Below, piece after piece: positions 1-11,601 of a stretch of DNA of 64,000 nucleotides. The translations under genes and the position numbers were made by a program. Position 1 is the first letter of the stretch, and each line of letters begins with the position of its first letter. The stretch is from Diphasiastrum complanatum. Lineage: Eukaryota > Streptophyta > Lycopodiopsida > Lycopodiales > Lycopodiaceae. The stretch spans positions 1,901,973-1,965,972 of the forward strand of contig CM055113.1 of assembly GCA_029204225.1 (NCBI GenBank). Reading direction: 5' to 3'. The notes beneath the pieces were generated by a model. The model was not told the DNA's origin, did no database searches, and saw only the letters and a list, made by a program, of their open reading frames with translations.

Positions 1-861
1 TACGTTCATAAATTTAATACAACATTCGACTTAGTTTCAACCAAATTGCGGAATTCAAGTGAACAAGAAAACTCAGACATATGAAATATCAACATAAGCA
101 TTCAACATCCAAGTTCAGACACGACAAGAGAATAATCTATATTAATTTTCTCTGAATTTCTTCAAGCACTGCATGCGAATCCACGCAGTGCGTTGGCATG
201 AAAGAAACACGGTTCTCTTGCGAGTAGTAGTCTCACTTCACTAGCGGACAGTTGGATCTTCTGATCCTAGACAAAATTGTCTTTGCACACAAGCGGACAT
301 GTATTATGTATATCGTCTTGATTGCTTACTAGCATCAGACTTCTTCACTCTGTTACACTCTCTGTATTCTGTTTTTATCTATATGTCAAGTATGATCCAG
401 TAAGTACGGTCTCTCTATGTAAATCTAAGATTAGAGTGATTAAGCATCTACAACTAACCAGAGAATTACAAGAGTGACAGATTAGCCACGACCTAGGGAG
501 TATCTACTGACGTCATGCCATCAGATCAGATTACTATACTTCTGGGTACTTGCATGATCTTTGGTGGTACTCCTTGGGCCGTGAGTGCTGAACGAGTTTC
601 GTTTACCTCGTCTGCCTTCTTCCGTACTGGACTGCAAAGGAATCTCGTTCGTAAATATTTCATGTTCGCGAACTGTTCATCTTCATCTCCGTTGACTTTA
701 GCGTTTGCGAAACTCTTCGTGTTTCGTGTCTCCAGATGTTCGAGTTCGCGAACATCTTCGTCATGCGAAGGGCTGAAAGCTAGCAAGGCTTTGTAATCAT
801 TTTGCTTCTTCAGCTCCCTCTCAAAGCATGATAGCTTTACGATCCCGAGACTGATCCTTTA
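1..861 (-). other. 3' non-coding part of Copia-1, probably including its 3' LTR
   Basis: This stretch lies downstream of the Copia-1 RNase H stop codon when read on the minus strand. A pyrimidine-rich run near 802-820 (purine-rich on the minus strand) could be the polypurine tract, with the LTR to its left. I could not find a second LTR copy or fix the outer end, which may lie outside the window. Short open frames here show no family features. Confidence 0.4.
508..515. promoter_or_regulatory. TGACGTCA palindrome (CRE / bZIP-type site)
   Basis: A perfect 8-base TGACGTCA palindrome sits inside the probable LTR of Copia-1. This is the classic binding site for plant bZIP/TGA factors, and such sites are known in LTR promoters. 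One 8-mer can occur by chance, so function is inference. Confidence 0.25.
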
Positions 862-1457
862 CCTCTCAAAGAGTCCTTTGTCCAGGGCCTTTGTGAAGAT
901 GTCAGCAACCATGTCTTTCGTTCCTAAGAAGGTGGTCTTTCTTTTCAATCAGATCCTTGATCAAGTGATACTTGATCGCAATGTGCTTCGTTCTGGAATG
1001 GAACACGAGATCTTTCGTCAGGTGTATTGCAGAGGTGTTGTCCATCTGCAAGACCAGAGGCTCGTTCCTTGTTTTGTCCAATTTGTTCAGGAACTACCTT
1101 AGCCAAATTATTTTGTTGGCCATCTTCGTTGCTACTACGTACTCTGCTTCACAAGATGACGACTACAACAGTCTACTTTTTGTTGACCCAGAGAACTGCT
1201 GCTCCTGATGCGATGGTGCATCCTCCTGAGATGCTTTTACAATCGTCCTTGAGAGATGCCTAGCTAGCATCGCTGTAGGAAAGTATCCTGAAACCCGCAC
1301 CACGACAATCACACAAGCCATAATCCCTCGTTGATTGAAGATATTGCAAAATTTGTTTCGCAATCTTACAATGTGTCGAGCCTGGATTCGTGCAGAATTG
1401 GCTCATCCTGAATACTGCATAGGCAATATCAAGACATGTGTTGTCCGCAAGGTACAT
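862..1457 (-). pseudogene. Copia-1 RNase H domain (broken)
   Basis: The upstream part (1260-1457) reads as a Copia RT/RNase H segment with CLDIAYAVFRMSQFC, and LRYLQ-like QILQYLQSTRDYG. The downstream part, in another frame, shows SCEAEYV, HSRTKHI and ADIFTKAL, the hallmarks of the Copia RNase H C-terminus, ending at a stop near 862. The frame is lost around 1160-1260. This domain would degrade the RNA strand of the RNA:DNA hybrid during reverse transcription; here it is inactive. Confidence 0.85.
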
Positions 1458-1490
1458 CAGTGATCCTATTAGCTTCCTGTAAGGTGTGAG

Positions 1491-2256
1491 CTACATCTGT
1501 TCTCTCTCTTCCTCAATCCTTGGACAGTCATCATTCGTTAGCACCGTCCCTGCGAGCATTGGAGTGTTCGCTCCTTTGTATTTCAGCATCCCAAAGTCCT
1601 CTAGGATCTTCTGGGTGTATCTGGATTGGTGAAGGTATAACTTACCTCCCTCATAGTCCCTCTCAATTTGTAAGCATAGGTAACACATGGCTTCTCCCAG
1701 ATCCACTCTCTTGAAATGTTTCGAGATGTCTGTCTTCACCTCAACAATTAGGTGCTCACTCCTGCAAAGTATCAGAGTGTCGTCCACATATACACCATCT
1801 ATAATTCTGACATACACATTGGAGTCAGCCAACAAAGGCTTGAATCTTAATGATTTCAGGGCTTGATCTTTCTTCTTGTACCATTGTCGAGCTGACTGTT
1901 TCAGGCCATAGATGCTTCTATGCATTCTGCATACATAGTCAGGAAGTGAATTCGAGACGAATCCTGGGGGCTGATCCATGTAGACCTCTTCGTCTAATTT
2001 GCCATGCGAAGGCTGTTTTCTCGTCCATAATGGGGATCCTGAGGTCATAAGCTGCTGCATATGCAAATAATAGACGTAGGGACAAATGTTTGATGACAGG
2101 AGAGAAGGTTTCAGAATAGTCAATACCGTATCTCTGAGAGAAACCCTTCGCTACCAGTCTTGCCTTGTATTTCGTCACATTCCCATCTGGTTCGTATTTG
2201 AGCTTGAAGACCCATTTGCATTTGACAGTCTTGCACTTATGTGGTAATGGCTTCAA
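1491..2256 (-). pseudogene. Copia-1 reverse transcriptase (broken)
   Basis: The N-terminal part (1939-2256) shows CKWVFKLKYEPDG, KARLVAKGF and YSETFSPV, typical of Copia RT. The following part (1491-2123) shows SIYGLKQSARQWY and the catalytic YVDDTLIL near 1785. The two parts are in different frames and overlap between 1939 and 2123, so a frameshift lies there. The enzyme would copy element RNA into DNA in virus-like particles. Confidence 0.88.
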
Positions 2257-2836
2257 CGTCCATACCTAGTTCTTCCTCATGGACTCCATCTCTTCGTTCA
2301 TGGCTTGGATCCATCTGTCCTTTTCTGGACTTTCAATCACCTCCTCGAATGTCTGTGGTTCGCCACTGAACCCGTAGAATTCTTCTGATGTGGAAGCTGA
2401 GCTACCTGACACATATCTTGGTGGTGCTCTTTATGGTCTTGTAGACCTTATCTGAGATCCTCTTGGAACAACTATGCCTTTGCCTTGTCTGCTCTGCTCG
2501 GTTTGGAACCATCTTGGTTTAAAGGAACTGTGGCGACAGGTTGCCTCTTGAATCTTTCTTCGTCAGATTCGTCGTTCTAATGGGAGACGACTCGAAAATC
2601 TTCGTTTTCATGTTCGTGTGCTGCTCTCTCTGTCACTGGTGGCAGGTCATAGTACTGTCTCTCCAGAACTTCGTAGCTGATAGGATCTTCGTTGGCCATA
2701 GTCCTGCTCTCGTCGAATTTGACATCCCTCACTATTTTCACAATGTTCGTGTCTCTGGCATGCAGACTCTGTAGTATGACGAATTGTTGTCATAACCTAC
2801 CAGAAATTCCTGCTCAGCTTTCTCATCAAGCTTCTT
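2257..2836 (-). pseudogene. Copia-1 integrase-RT linker (degraded)
   Basis: This stretch joins the integrase fragment to the RT fragment. No conserved motif is expected in this variable part of Copia polyproteins, and I see only short open frames. It is assigned by position alone. Confidence 0.5.
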
Positions 2837-3202
2837 TCAAAGCTTATCAGGAATATGTGCATATGTTGCACAACCAAATATTGTAACGTGAGACAATTTG
2901 GGCTTTCTACCCCACCATAGCTCATGTGGTGTCGCGTGAGGAACACCCGATTTGCCTGTCCTGTTCTGGATGTATGCGGCTGTAGCTACTGCTTCAGCCC
3001 ATAGTGCCCTTGGAGCTTTTGAATAGGACATCATGCATCTGGCTGCTTCCATTAGGGTGCTGTTCTTTCGTTCAGCAACACCATTGTGCTCCGGTGTGTA
3101 GGCTGCAGTTCTTCTGTGAATGATACCATGATCATTGCAGAAGTCAGTGAAGCGATTCGAGATATATGTAGAGTGAGAGCCTCGCAATGAATCAAGAACC
3201 AT
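2837..3202 (-). pseudogene. Copia-1 integrase, C-terminal half of the core
   Basis: The translation shows the Copia integrase block TPEHNGVAERKN, which carries the catalytic Glu, then LWAEAVATAAYIQNR, HELWWGRKP and FGCATYAH. The N-terminal zinc motif and the two catalytic Asp residues are missing because the element is truncated at 3202, where unrelated sequence begins. Confidence 0.88.
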
Positions 3203-3590
3203 AATGAGGAGTAGGGCAAGTTTGGTCCTGTTATATAGAGCCTAATGCATCCTGGCACATAGCCATGCATAGCCCTATGTTCCCTATACATAGATTCACC
3301 TAGAATAGAGTCCTATGCATGGACCAACTATTGATAGAATTGCTATTGATAACTCTACACATGCATACACTGTCTCATACCTTGTCTAAACTCCACTTAG
3401 TGTGTTTTGGGCCTCACAAGGATATTAGTTATTTTTGGGTCACGTCCAGTATGACATGGCATAACTAACAACTTGTTTCACTGGAGTACCGTGTATCCAA
3501 GACTAGGAGTACATTGTATTGTATGTACTGGTCATGGACAAAAGCATTCTTCCCTCCTTAAGCTGTTTCTATCCTTAGAAACTAAAATTC
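3203..3590. other. Junction sequence between Copia-1 and Gypsy-1
   Basis: About 390 bases without coding features. They contain several short ATGCAT-centred repeats (for example CTATGCATGGACC). It may hold the degraded 3' LTR of Gypsy-1, but I found no matching copy to its right, so the boundary cannot be set. Confidence 0.3.
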
Positions 3591-3599
3591 AAAAAATTC

Positions 3600-4637
3600 T
3601 TCTTTATGCTATCAATCCTCTCCCATGAATCATTACGCACTCAGAGATAGAATGATTTCTCAATTGTCTATCTCTGGTTCTGGGCACTTTCTCAGGTTCC
3701 AAAAAAGTACACTAAGTGACAAATCTTCCAAATGGGATAAATCCTCATCCGATCCAATTGTATCACCATTATGTAAACTTAGTTTCAAACAACTTACATG
3801 AAACACTGGGTGTGCAGTCGATTTTCCTTGAAGATCGAGTTCATACGCCAAAGAACCAATTCTACGTACAATCCTGAAAGGTCCACAATAACGGGTAGAC
3901 TGCTTATAATGCTTCCCTGTACGTAACGTCTTCGAATCTTTTGGAATCCTAAGATATGCCCAGTCATCAACTTTAAAATCTCTTGGAGATCTCTTAAGAT
4001 CGGTATAGTGTTTAGGTCTATCCTGAGCACTCTGGATACTATCCTTAGCCACTTGCAGCATTTCTTGCATATCATGCAAAAAATCAGCAACCTTCTGGAT
4101 CTTAACAGACTTCGTCTCAACATTTACTGGAGATCTAGGTTGAAAACCATATCTAAGCATAAAAGGAATGTAACCTGTATCAGAATGTTTCCTACTATTA
4201 TATGCAAACTCAACCAATGGGTGATAATCTTTCCAATGAGATTGCCTATGAGAAATATACATCCTCAATTTATCTTCCATAGTTTGATTAGTCCTTTCTG
4301 TCTAGCCATCTGATTCAGGATGATCAGAAGAACTCAAACTCAAAGAAGTTTCAAGTTTATGGAATACTGCTGACCAAAAGTGACCTGTGATCTTAGGATC
4401 TCTATTGAAATAATCTTTCAACAAAGATATGGGCTAAATCAGAAGCCTTTATAGTTGATTTGACTAGTATGAATGCAACTAACTTAGTTAACCGATCCAC
4501 TACAACCCAAATAGAATCATTTTGTTGTTGGGTCTTTGGAAGTCCAACTACAAAATCCATAGATATGCTTTTTCATTTCTTATCTGGGATATCTAACGGA
4601 TGTAACAAACCACCAGCCTTATGGCGTTCAGGCTTTG
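3600..4637 (-). pseudogene. Gypsy-1 integrase core and C-terminal GPY/F region
   Basis: At 4440-4560 the minus strand reads FVVGLPKT and VVVDRLTKLVAF, which includes the first catalytic Asp region. At 3660-4280 it reads ISHRQSHWKDYHPLVEFAYN, then FKVDDWAYLRI, RYCGPFRIVRRIGSLAYEL and HPVFHVSCLKL, the GPY/F module. Stops break the 4281-4440 segment, and a frameshift separates the last EPEKV tail. The chromodomain expected after that tail in chromoviruses is not visible. Confidence 0.85.
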
Positions 4638-5099
4638 CTAATTGACAGGGCTTGCATTTAACAACACATGACTTGACATATGGCTTAAGCTTTGGCTAGT
4701 AAAATTCCCTCTTAACCAAGTCCAGAGTCTTGTGTATACCAGGATGTCTTGCACAAGGTATGTCATAACATTCAAACAAAATCTTTCGTTTGAGCTCATC
4801 ATCACCAGGTACGCAAACTTTTCCATTCTGAAATAGTAATCCATCTCGATGGTGAGCTGTTCCACGATCTTGTTATCTTTCTTAGTTACACTGTCCACAT
4901 TTCTTCCGGCTTGAACAATGTTCCAAATGTGACCAAAATGGGAATCTAATTCATATTTTCCTCTCAGGGAAAGATATAGATCCGTAGAAATCTGGGTGAA
5001 TGACAAATCATTCGGTTCACCGATCCGACTAAGAGCATCTGCAACTTGATTAGAGTTGCCTCTTATGTAACGAATTAAATGATCGAATTCTTGCATCAA
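4638..5099 (-). pseudogene. Gypsy-1 RNase H end and integrase zinc-binding region (degraded)
   Basis: The N-terminal residues HLIRYIRGNSNQVADALSR are the usual junction after Gypsy RNase H (NxVADALSR). The rest corresponds to the spacer and zinc finger, where the expected His-His-Cys-Cys pattern is only partly visible (CLNVMTYL; VLLNASPVN). It is in a different frame from the flanking domains. Confidence 0.75.
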
Positions 5100-5159
5100 T
5101 TCAGCCCATCGAGCTTTTCTCCCCCGCAGATCATGTTGATTACAAAAATACTTAAGAGG

Positions 5160-5417
5160 CTAGTGATCCGTATACACTACAAACTTACTACCATACAAGT
5201 AGTGTCTCCAGGTTTTAAGTGCATGGACTACAACAAACAATTCTTTTTCCTGCGTAGTATAACACAACTGAGGACCAATGAATTTTTTGCTTTCAAATGC
5301 TAGTGGCCTATCCATTTGTAATAGAACTGCTCCAACTGCAACATCACTTGCATCTGTTCTCACGACGTAAGGTAAATCTGGATTTGAAATTTGTAACACG
5401 GGAGTTAAAACAATCAT
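5160..5417 (-). pseudogene. Gypsy-1 RNase H domain
   Basis: The translation includes VVRTDASDVAVGAVLLQ, with the catalytic Asp in TDAS, and YTTQEKELFVVVHALKTWRHYLYG with the catalytic Glu. This is the standard Gypsy RNase H. It is followed by a stop before the next domain. Confidence 0.88.
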
Positions 5418-5438
5418 TGTCTTAAGTTTCTCAAAACA

Positions 5439-6202
5439 CTAATTCAATTCCTCGTTCCAAACAACAGGCAGACTAGGTTGATTCCTCTTTTTCTTTTTAT
5501 TAACAATTCCTTTTGTCAGATTATTAAGCGGTGCTGCTAACTTAGCATAATCCTCAATAAATCTCTTGAAGAAAAGTGTAAAACCTAAAAAAGACTTTAC
5601 CTGCCTCACAGTTTCTGAAATTGGCCACTCAATCACAATCTTGATTTTATCCTCATCAATCTTGATCCCATTTACTGTGATCTTATGACCAAGATAAAGC
5701 AACTCTTGCTTAAAGAATTCACACTTGGACTCTTTAGCATAGAGTAACTCCTGATGGAGCTTCATCAAGACGATTTTGAAGTGTTCTACGTGTTCCACCA
5801 AGGATTCACTGTAAACAAGAATGTCGTCTAAGAATACTACCACAAATATGGACAAAATAGATTGTTTATCATTTGCTGGAACATTGCTGGAGGATTCGAT
5901 AATTCAATTGGCAACACTAGAAATTCATAATGACCAAATCTAGAACAAAATCCTGTCTTTTGGATATCTTTTGACTTAATTCTTATTTGATGGTACCCTG
6001 TCTTGAGATCTATCTTGGTGAAATACCGAGCTCCACCCAAGCGATCTACAAGGTTATCCATCCTGGGTAATGGATATTTATTCTTTATAGTCACTTTATT
6101 AAGGCCCTTGTAATCCACACACATCCAGAAACCTCCATCTTTCTTTGCTTTAAGAAGAATAAGAGCGCCCCATGGTGATTTACTAGGCTGTATATGTCCC
6201 AT
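5439..6202 (-). pseudogene. Gypsy-1 reverse transcriptase (frameshifted)
   Basis: 5837-6202 reads SPWGALILLKAKKDGG, VDYKGLNKVTIKNKYPLPR and YFTKIDLKTGYHQIRI. The following frame (5439-5855) carries the catalytic FLDDILVYSE, then KCEFFKQELLYLGH and VKSFLGFTLFFKRFI. The frames overlap at 5837-5855, so one frameshift lies directly before the catalytic FLDD motif. The usual F(V/A)DD is FLDD here, which is within the Gypsy range. Confidence 0.9.
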
Positions 6203-6247
6203 CCTCAGATAGTTTTCTATTTGATTTGAAATCTCTGTCTCCTCTTT

Positions 6248-6670
6248 CTAAGAGAACCTATAAGGTTGTCTAGAGATAGGTTGACTTTCTAGAATTAACT
6301 CAATCTTGTGGTCTACTGACCTAGACGGTGGTAAACCATGAGGTAATTCAGATGGAAAAACATTCCTAAATTCATTTATGATCTGTTCTTTCATTGCTTG
6401 TTCATGATCTAAATTAACTGAGTTAAGAATTGCTGAGAATTCACAACCATTTAGATTCATTTCAGGAACATCCACAACTGGAATAGCATAAATCGAAAGA
6501 ACTTCATACTCAGAATAATCCAATGCTTCCATTTTATTAACTATAGAAATCTGATCCAACGGACGTACAAAATTACTGCCAAATAATGTAACTACCTTAT
6601 CACCCTCCTTGAAAGTGGGAACATGCTTCTTCTCAAAATCAATCAACAGAGAAGGTGATTTACTGAACAA
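6248..6670 (-). pseudogene. Gypsy-1 protease-RT linker
   Basis: The translation contains FRNVFPSELPHGLPPSRSVDH and ELILESQPISRQPYRFS, the segment found immediately upstream of RT in plant chromoviruses (the HGLPPxR...H.I motif). It is one open frame cut from RT by a stop near 6247. Confidence 0.85.
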
Positions 6671-6856
6671 CCATTCGTAACCTTAGATCAAATAAGTACG
6701 AGCTAGATCTAAAACGTGAAAATTAACTAATTCTGTGTGTCCTTGCACCAACACTGGGAGCTTCGGGACTTTTACGTTCCAAGTCTCCAACTATGCTCCT
6801 GAAGCTAGATAAACTTTATATCTATGATTGTTGGCTTCAGTTTCCAAGCTGAGTTT

Positions 6857-7096
6857 CTACACAAGACAAGAATTAATAAAATTATGAGTTGAACCACTAT
6901 CCAATAAAATACTCACTTCTTGAGATTTAACTGTGCCAATTAAACGAAAAAGTTCATTAGATAAGAAAGAAGTAGTACTAAAAGAACATTCACATTCACA
7001 GTCAGTCAGGTTAATTTCCAAAGTGTTACCATTGCCTCCTGGGATTTCAATCATGTGAGCAGACCCTTTCTTCCTTTCTGGACAAAATTTTATCAA
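6857..7096 (-). pseudogene. Gypsy-1 aspartic protease (partial)
   Basis: VSILLDSGSTHNFINSCLV contains the active-site triad D-S-G in the context normal for plant Gypsy proteases. Upstream, FFVCRKPGNLIKFCPER is a degraded zinc-knuckle-like run. Stops occur on both sides. Confidence 0.85.
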
Positions 7097-7212
7097 ATTT
7101 CCAGGCTTTCTACAGACAAAAAAGAGGTCTCTCTTTTAGCCTTTTCTCGGGACATAGATTTCTTGAATCTCTTTCTCTTCGGCTTCCTGGGTTCCGATGC
7201 TGCTTGTTCTAA

Positions 7213-8030
7213 TTAGTCAAAATATTTTGCTTGGTCTGGACTGCACTTCTTAACCTTCTTGGTTTTCAAAGTTCTTGGAATTTGTGCAAATTGCTTCATG
7301 GATGCCACCATTGTACCACTATAAGGGAAGCTCCTTAGATCCTGCTTACAAATCCTAAACACAAAAGGATAACACATTGTGGAATCATATGCTTTCGCAA
7401 TTCGAAACACATCCTCGAGGCTTTGAAGCACATTTCGCCTGCATTCGTTTTGATAGTTGGCTGGCAAACCTAGGACAAACTGCCATAATGCCAACTTCGC
7501 ATCGAATGATGGAACCCTATTCCATAGGTCCATGAATTCCTGGATATAAGAGTCTAAACTCTTTGTACCCATCTTGCAGTTCACGAACTTTAGGTAGTAG
7601 TCCACATCATCAGCAACTACGAAAGCTGTTTTGAAAACTTTCGCAAACGCATCCCAAGTAGTTGGCTTCACCGATACATCTCGCCACCACGATGACGCCT
7701 TGCCGCGTAAGAACAGCACGACACTTTCAATTTTCTTCTCATCAGGAACATCGTGCAGATTGAAGTAACTACTCCACTTGGCCAGTCAGTCCTCGATGAC
7801 CTCAGGTTTCTTCTCTTTCTTCTCGTCTGAATAAATCTCTGGTTGAAAACCGAGATTGGGTGAAGACATCAATTTGACTTGATTCAAAAGAACCTCCATT
7901 TGCTGCTCTCTCATCTGATTACGATTATTCATATCATTGAGTGTCGTACTCAACTGCTGACAAATCACCATATAAAATGGCGCTCATGGATTTGCAGCTT
8001 GATTTGAAGTTTCTTCGGCCATCTCGATAT
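7213..8030 (-). pseudogene. Gypsy-1 gag
   Basis: The minus strand reads MLFLRGKASSWWRDV and TWDAFAKVFKTAF, then CKMGTKSLDSYIQEFMDL, matching the retrotransposon gag (capsid) domain with its conserved tryptophans. The N-terminal segment (7786-7971) is polar, with QMREQQMEVLLNQ. A frame change separates it from the capsid part. Gag would build the particle; the copy is interrupted. Confidence 0.85.
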
Positions 8031-8713
8031 ATCTATCTTGGAAATTTACTAAATTTAGTTAATATCTGATTAACTCATAGTGAAGTATTGTTGACCAGAA
8101 ACTGACTGAGAGACTCCAGTATGGTCAAATCACTATTTTTAGTCAATTTCATAGACATTACAAGAAACTGAAAAAAATTAAAAATTTCGAGGTTTTGCAC
8201 TTTTGATTTAAAAAAAAAAAAATTTACGTTTTCTAAAAAACCATAAAAAATCACAATCAGTTATTAAGCAATCGAAATCGAAAATTAGATTCACTGTTCG
8301 ATTTTTAATTTTACTTCACTAATGTCCATCAGGCATGCAAGACATGCTACATTAAACTGACTTTTTACTTGACAAAATTTTACATAAAAATTCAGTTCTA
8401 CGGAAATTGTCAGCTATAAAATCCAGTTTTGTATCTAATCATCAGAGTACATGCGTATGATCACTCAAAACAGATCTAACTAACTCATGCATGTCAGAAT
8501 CACTCAGAGAAACCACATGCAGACATTCCATGCAAGCACAGTACCTCAAAATAGGAAATTGTCATGCATGCAATCAAAACAACTGAAAATTTTACCAATT
8601 TTGCTCACAAAATTGCAAAACTTCAGATGCTCATATCTTTGGCTATAGGACACCAAATTGGGTGCTGTAGAGCTCAGTACAGAGGGAGATGATTTGATGG
8701 CAGCTTCATTCTC
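8031..8713 (-). other. Probable 5' leader of Gypsy-1
   Basis: A non-coding AT-rich stretch upstream of gag. It includes GCTCATATCTTTGGCTATAG followed by text about GTGCTGTAGAGCTC, which resembles conserved leader sequence I associate with plant chromoviruses (from memory, not checked). No primer binding site or LTR edge is evident. Confidence 0.4.
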
Positions 8714-8840
8714 ATAACGACAATGTTCTAAAAATTATTATATTAAAGTGTACTCACAATGCACTTGATTGATAAAATATAACGACAATGTTCTAAAAAA
8801 TATTATAAAGTGTACTCACAATGTACTTGATAGATAAAAC
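8714..8840. repeat. Tandem duplication, about 65 bp x 2
   Basis: Two adjacent near-identical copies begin ATAACGACAATGTTCTAAAA (8714-8778 and 8779-8840). They differ by a few substitutions and small indels. This is a local duplication with no coding content. Confidence 0.9.
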
Positions 8841-9008
8841 AAATAAGCCAACAACTTAAGTAGTGTGACATAATAAAGATCAATCTTTTATATATGGAAA
8901 AGGTAATAAGTAGACTATTTGTGAGGGGATACTACGTAATTAATACCATGGAGGTAGTGGGACGTTTTGCTGCATATACGTTTCAGATATAATATATCTA
9001 AAGATGAA

Positions 9009-9421
9009 ATAAAGCCATTGAAAAATAATTTAACATTAGAAACGATTTATTTACCCTATAATCTAGTACTAACTCTTGGAGCCAATTAAACAATATGAAG
9101 CCAAAAACAAAACTAAAAAACCCGAAAAATGATTTTTTGGGGTAATCTCTAAACTGTGCATCTATGATACATACATTAGTAGATAACTATATATTATAAC
9201 TATATTCATAGTTGTCATAATAAAGCCATTGAAAAATATTTAAACATTAGAAACGATTTTTTCACCCTAAAATTGAGTACTAACTCTTGGAGTCATTTGA
9301 ACATTATGAAGCCAAAAACAAAATTAAATAACCCAAAAAATGATTTTTTGGAGTAATCTCTAAACCATGATACATACATTAGTACATAACTATATATCAT
9401 AACTATAATCATAGTTGTCAT
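9009..9421. repeat. Tandem duplication, about 211 bp x 2
   Basis: Copy 1 (9009-9219) and copy 2 (9220-9421) both run from ATAAAGCCATTGAAAAAT through CTAACTCTTGGAG and GAAGCCAAAAACAAAA to CATAGTTGTCAT. Copy 2 lacks about ten bases near GTGCATCTATG. The edges are abrupt, consistent with an ordinary segmental duplication. Confidence 0.9.
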
Positions 9422-9635
9422 GCACATTCCGAAATGCGCCCTTGTCCCGAAACGTGACCCTGGAACACAATTTGTTTTTTTAAATATGGGTGTCAAAAAA
9501 CTCATTTTGGGATGGGGGGCTTGATAGTAATTTATGTAAATTTTTTTATTTACTGCAGGAGCCTAAAGATCCTTGATAATATGTATGTATTGATGGTTGA
9601 CTGAGTTCCAATGAATTAATTCATTGAGTCACTGA

Positions 9636-9649
9636 TTTAGGGTTTAGGG
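9636..9649 (+). repeat. Two plant telomere units (TTTAGGG x 2)
   Basis: TTTAGGGTTTAGGG occurs once. Its reverse complement includes AAACCCTA, the telo-box. It is too short to be an interstitial telomere tract. Confidence 0.5.
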
Positions 9650-10870
9650 TGTTTATGCTCATCACAGTGTCATGACCGTGTTATGTGGAGGGTTTTTGTA
9701 AGTAATTGTTAAAATAATGACCTCAATATAAAAAGTCATAACTGCAATATTTTTTACTCTTCGAGCTGATTCCAGCAAGTATATGCATGACAACATGTAA
9801 TCTCATTTTGACTGAGGTTTTTAAAGATCCTATTTCGATAGATGAAGTTTTACGGCTTTTACGGAATTTCTTAACTTTCTTTCAAGTTAAATATCTTCTA
9901 AGTATGAGCTCTGATTCAAGTGATGTAGAAAGCAATATTGCTCTATTTTTTTAGTTCTTTGCATTGACTACATGCATGATTAGTCTAAAGTATTTTTATA
10001 ATGTGACCCATACTGAGGCATATAGGCTAGGTGGCTGGCTGACATGGCAACTATCTTGTTCACTGAGTATCTTAAGCTAGCCAGTGGACTATCTCCAGGC
10101 TTACGATGCGTTAGTTCCTATTTGTTGGCCAGTATTAAGCAAGCAATCGTCCTGTGAATTGAAGCTATTGGACACGTGAATTGTGCTGCCCGTTCTTGCC
10201 ATTGGATGTGTGTCCCAGATGTGTGTCACCCACCTAGTCAACATTCTATAGTCGATTTATGAACTCACAGCTCTAACCTTCTACTTGCAGATACAGAAAT
10301 TCAACACTAATTAGCCTACTTAGAAGAAAACCATCCATGAAATTTAACATCATGTACAGATCCTTTACATGGATCAAATACATTGAATTCCTATCAAGGA
10401 CTAACAGACCATGCATCTGATGAGGTTGCCTTCTACAATTGATACAGTGATATAAGGGAGAGGCTGTATCAAATTATCATGCAATTGCATATCTATAGAC
10501 TGCAGCCAGCTATCATGCAATTGCTATTGCACTTTTTTTGATGGAAGCATACTCGCTTAGCGTTCAGCATCAACAGACAACCTTGCATATTTTGCAAGCA
10601 AAACTTGGGCTAGAGGATCTTCGCACATAGGTCATCATATTTTATTTTTTCTTTCATTTTTAAGCAGCAATTGAAACCTTTTATCTAAATTTCATGGGTA
10701 TGGCTGAATGACAGTTTGTTTTGCAACATTTGACAGGATGCAACAGCCTGGTTATAGTACTTTGATTCTAAAGCTGTGGAATAGCAAGAGGCTGCAAGGA
10801 CTGGTGCACCTAAACTAGATGCTTCAATTGCCAATAAAAGACACTATGATAATGACAATCAAGCTCTTCT

Positions 10871-10896
10871 GGTGTGTGTGTGTGTGTGAGAGAGAG
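10871..10896. repeat. Compound GT/GA microsatellite
   Basis: A (GT)n run passes directly into (GA)n, about 26 bases in all. Confidence 0.9.
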
Positions 10897-11601
10897 TTTA
10901 GTTTAGTTTTTCTTCCTGCGCCTTCTCGTCTCCTTTCACTGCTTCTCCCTTTTCTTCTTCTTTTGCTGGATTTTCCCTCAAACCACGCCTTCCTAGGGAG
11001 CTGGCGAGAGTAGGGTAGAGGAGCTACTAACTTCTACATGGGAGGAGAGCATCAGCTTTTACAGTCCATGCAATGGCAGTGCGGAAATGGATTGTTCTCT
11101 CCTCCTCATCTCTTTCTTGCAAATCTTTGTTAGTGTTGTAGCTAAATCAGGATTTCTGATAAATGTACTTAAAGAAGCACTTTTATAATGAATATGTAAT
11201 TTGCTTTGATAAGACACCACTTCTTGCACTTATGATGGCTCTTGGAGTCCCTTAAGTTCATTCATTACCTTCATACCTATCTTCCAAGTGTCTAGTAAAC
11301 TTCTCGTTTAGAAAATGTTAACTCTCTATTGTGACCTTATTACGGAACACCCTCTTATGGATTTCAAGTGTCTAAACTTAACCTTCTGTTTTGGCTTGTT
11401 AATTGTCTTTAGCAATGCTTGATCGTGTGAATTATATTCAGAAGTAAAGCTGAAACTCTGAAAATTCCTTCCCTTTGAGTCTCTTTGAGTAAGTGCATGC
11501 ATTGATACTCTAGTGCTATGATCTGATGAGCAGCATAAATCGCGTTTATGCAAAAATGTTTTACTAGAGCATGCGCAGAAGTCTTGTTTGTCGTTGCCTG
11601 T

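Larger units (their letters stand above)
862..3202 (-). mobile_element. Copia-1: truncated Ty1-copia retrotransposon
   Basis: Read on the minus strand, the order is integrase C-terminal part, linker, reverse transcriptase and RNase H, which is the Copia order. The 5' half (LTR, gag, protease, integrase zinc and most of the catalytic core) is absent: homology stops at about 3202. At least three frame changes and several stops interrupt the reading frame, so this is a dead remnant. GC is somewhat higher than in the neighbouring Gypsy-1. Confidence 0.9.
3590..8713 (-). mobile_element. Gypsy-1: chromovirus-type Ty3-gypsy remnant
   Basis: On the minus strand the order is gag, protease, RT, RNase H, integrase, which is the Gypsy order. 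The integrase tail carries HPVFHVSCLKL and, in a neighbouring frame at 3600-3700, an EPEKV...RDRQLRN block typical of the chromovirus pol C-terminus. Many frameshifts and stops are present. No matching LTR pair could be found: the right flank (8040-8713) looks like the untranslated leader, and both LTRs seem lost or outside recognition. Confidence 0.88.
9422..11601. other. Intergenic sequence, no gene recognised
   Basis: About 2.2 kb with only short random open frames. It contains a plant-telomere-like pair (9636-9649), a GT/GA microsatellite (10871-10896) and pyrimidine-rich runs near 10900-10980. I see no transposon or protein signature. Confidence 0.5.

Noticed and set aside
9636-9649. Interstitial telomere or chromosome-end remnant
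   Set aside because: Only two units; this can occur by chance or act as a telo-box, and there is no surrounding degenerate telomeric array.
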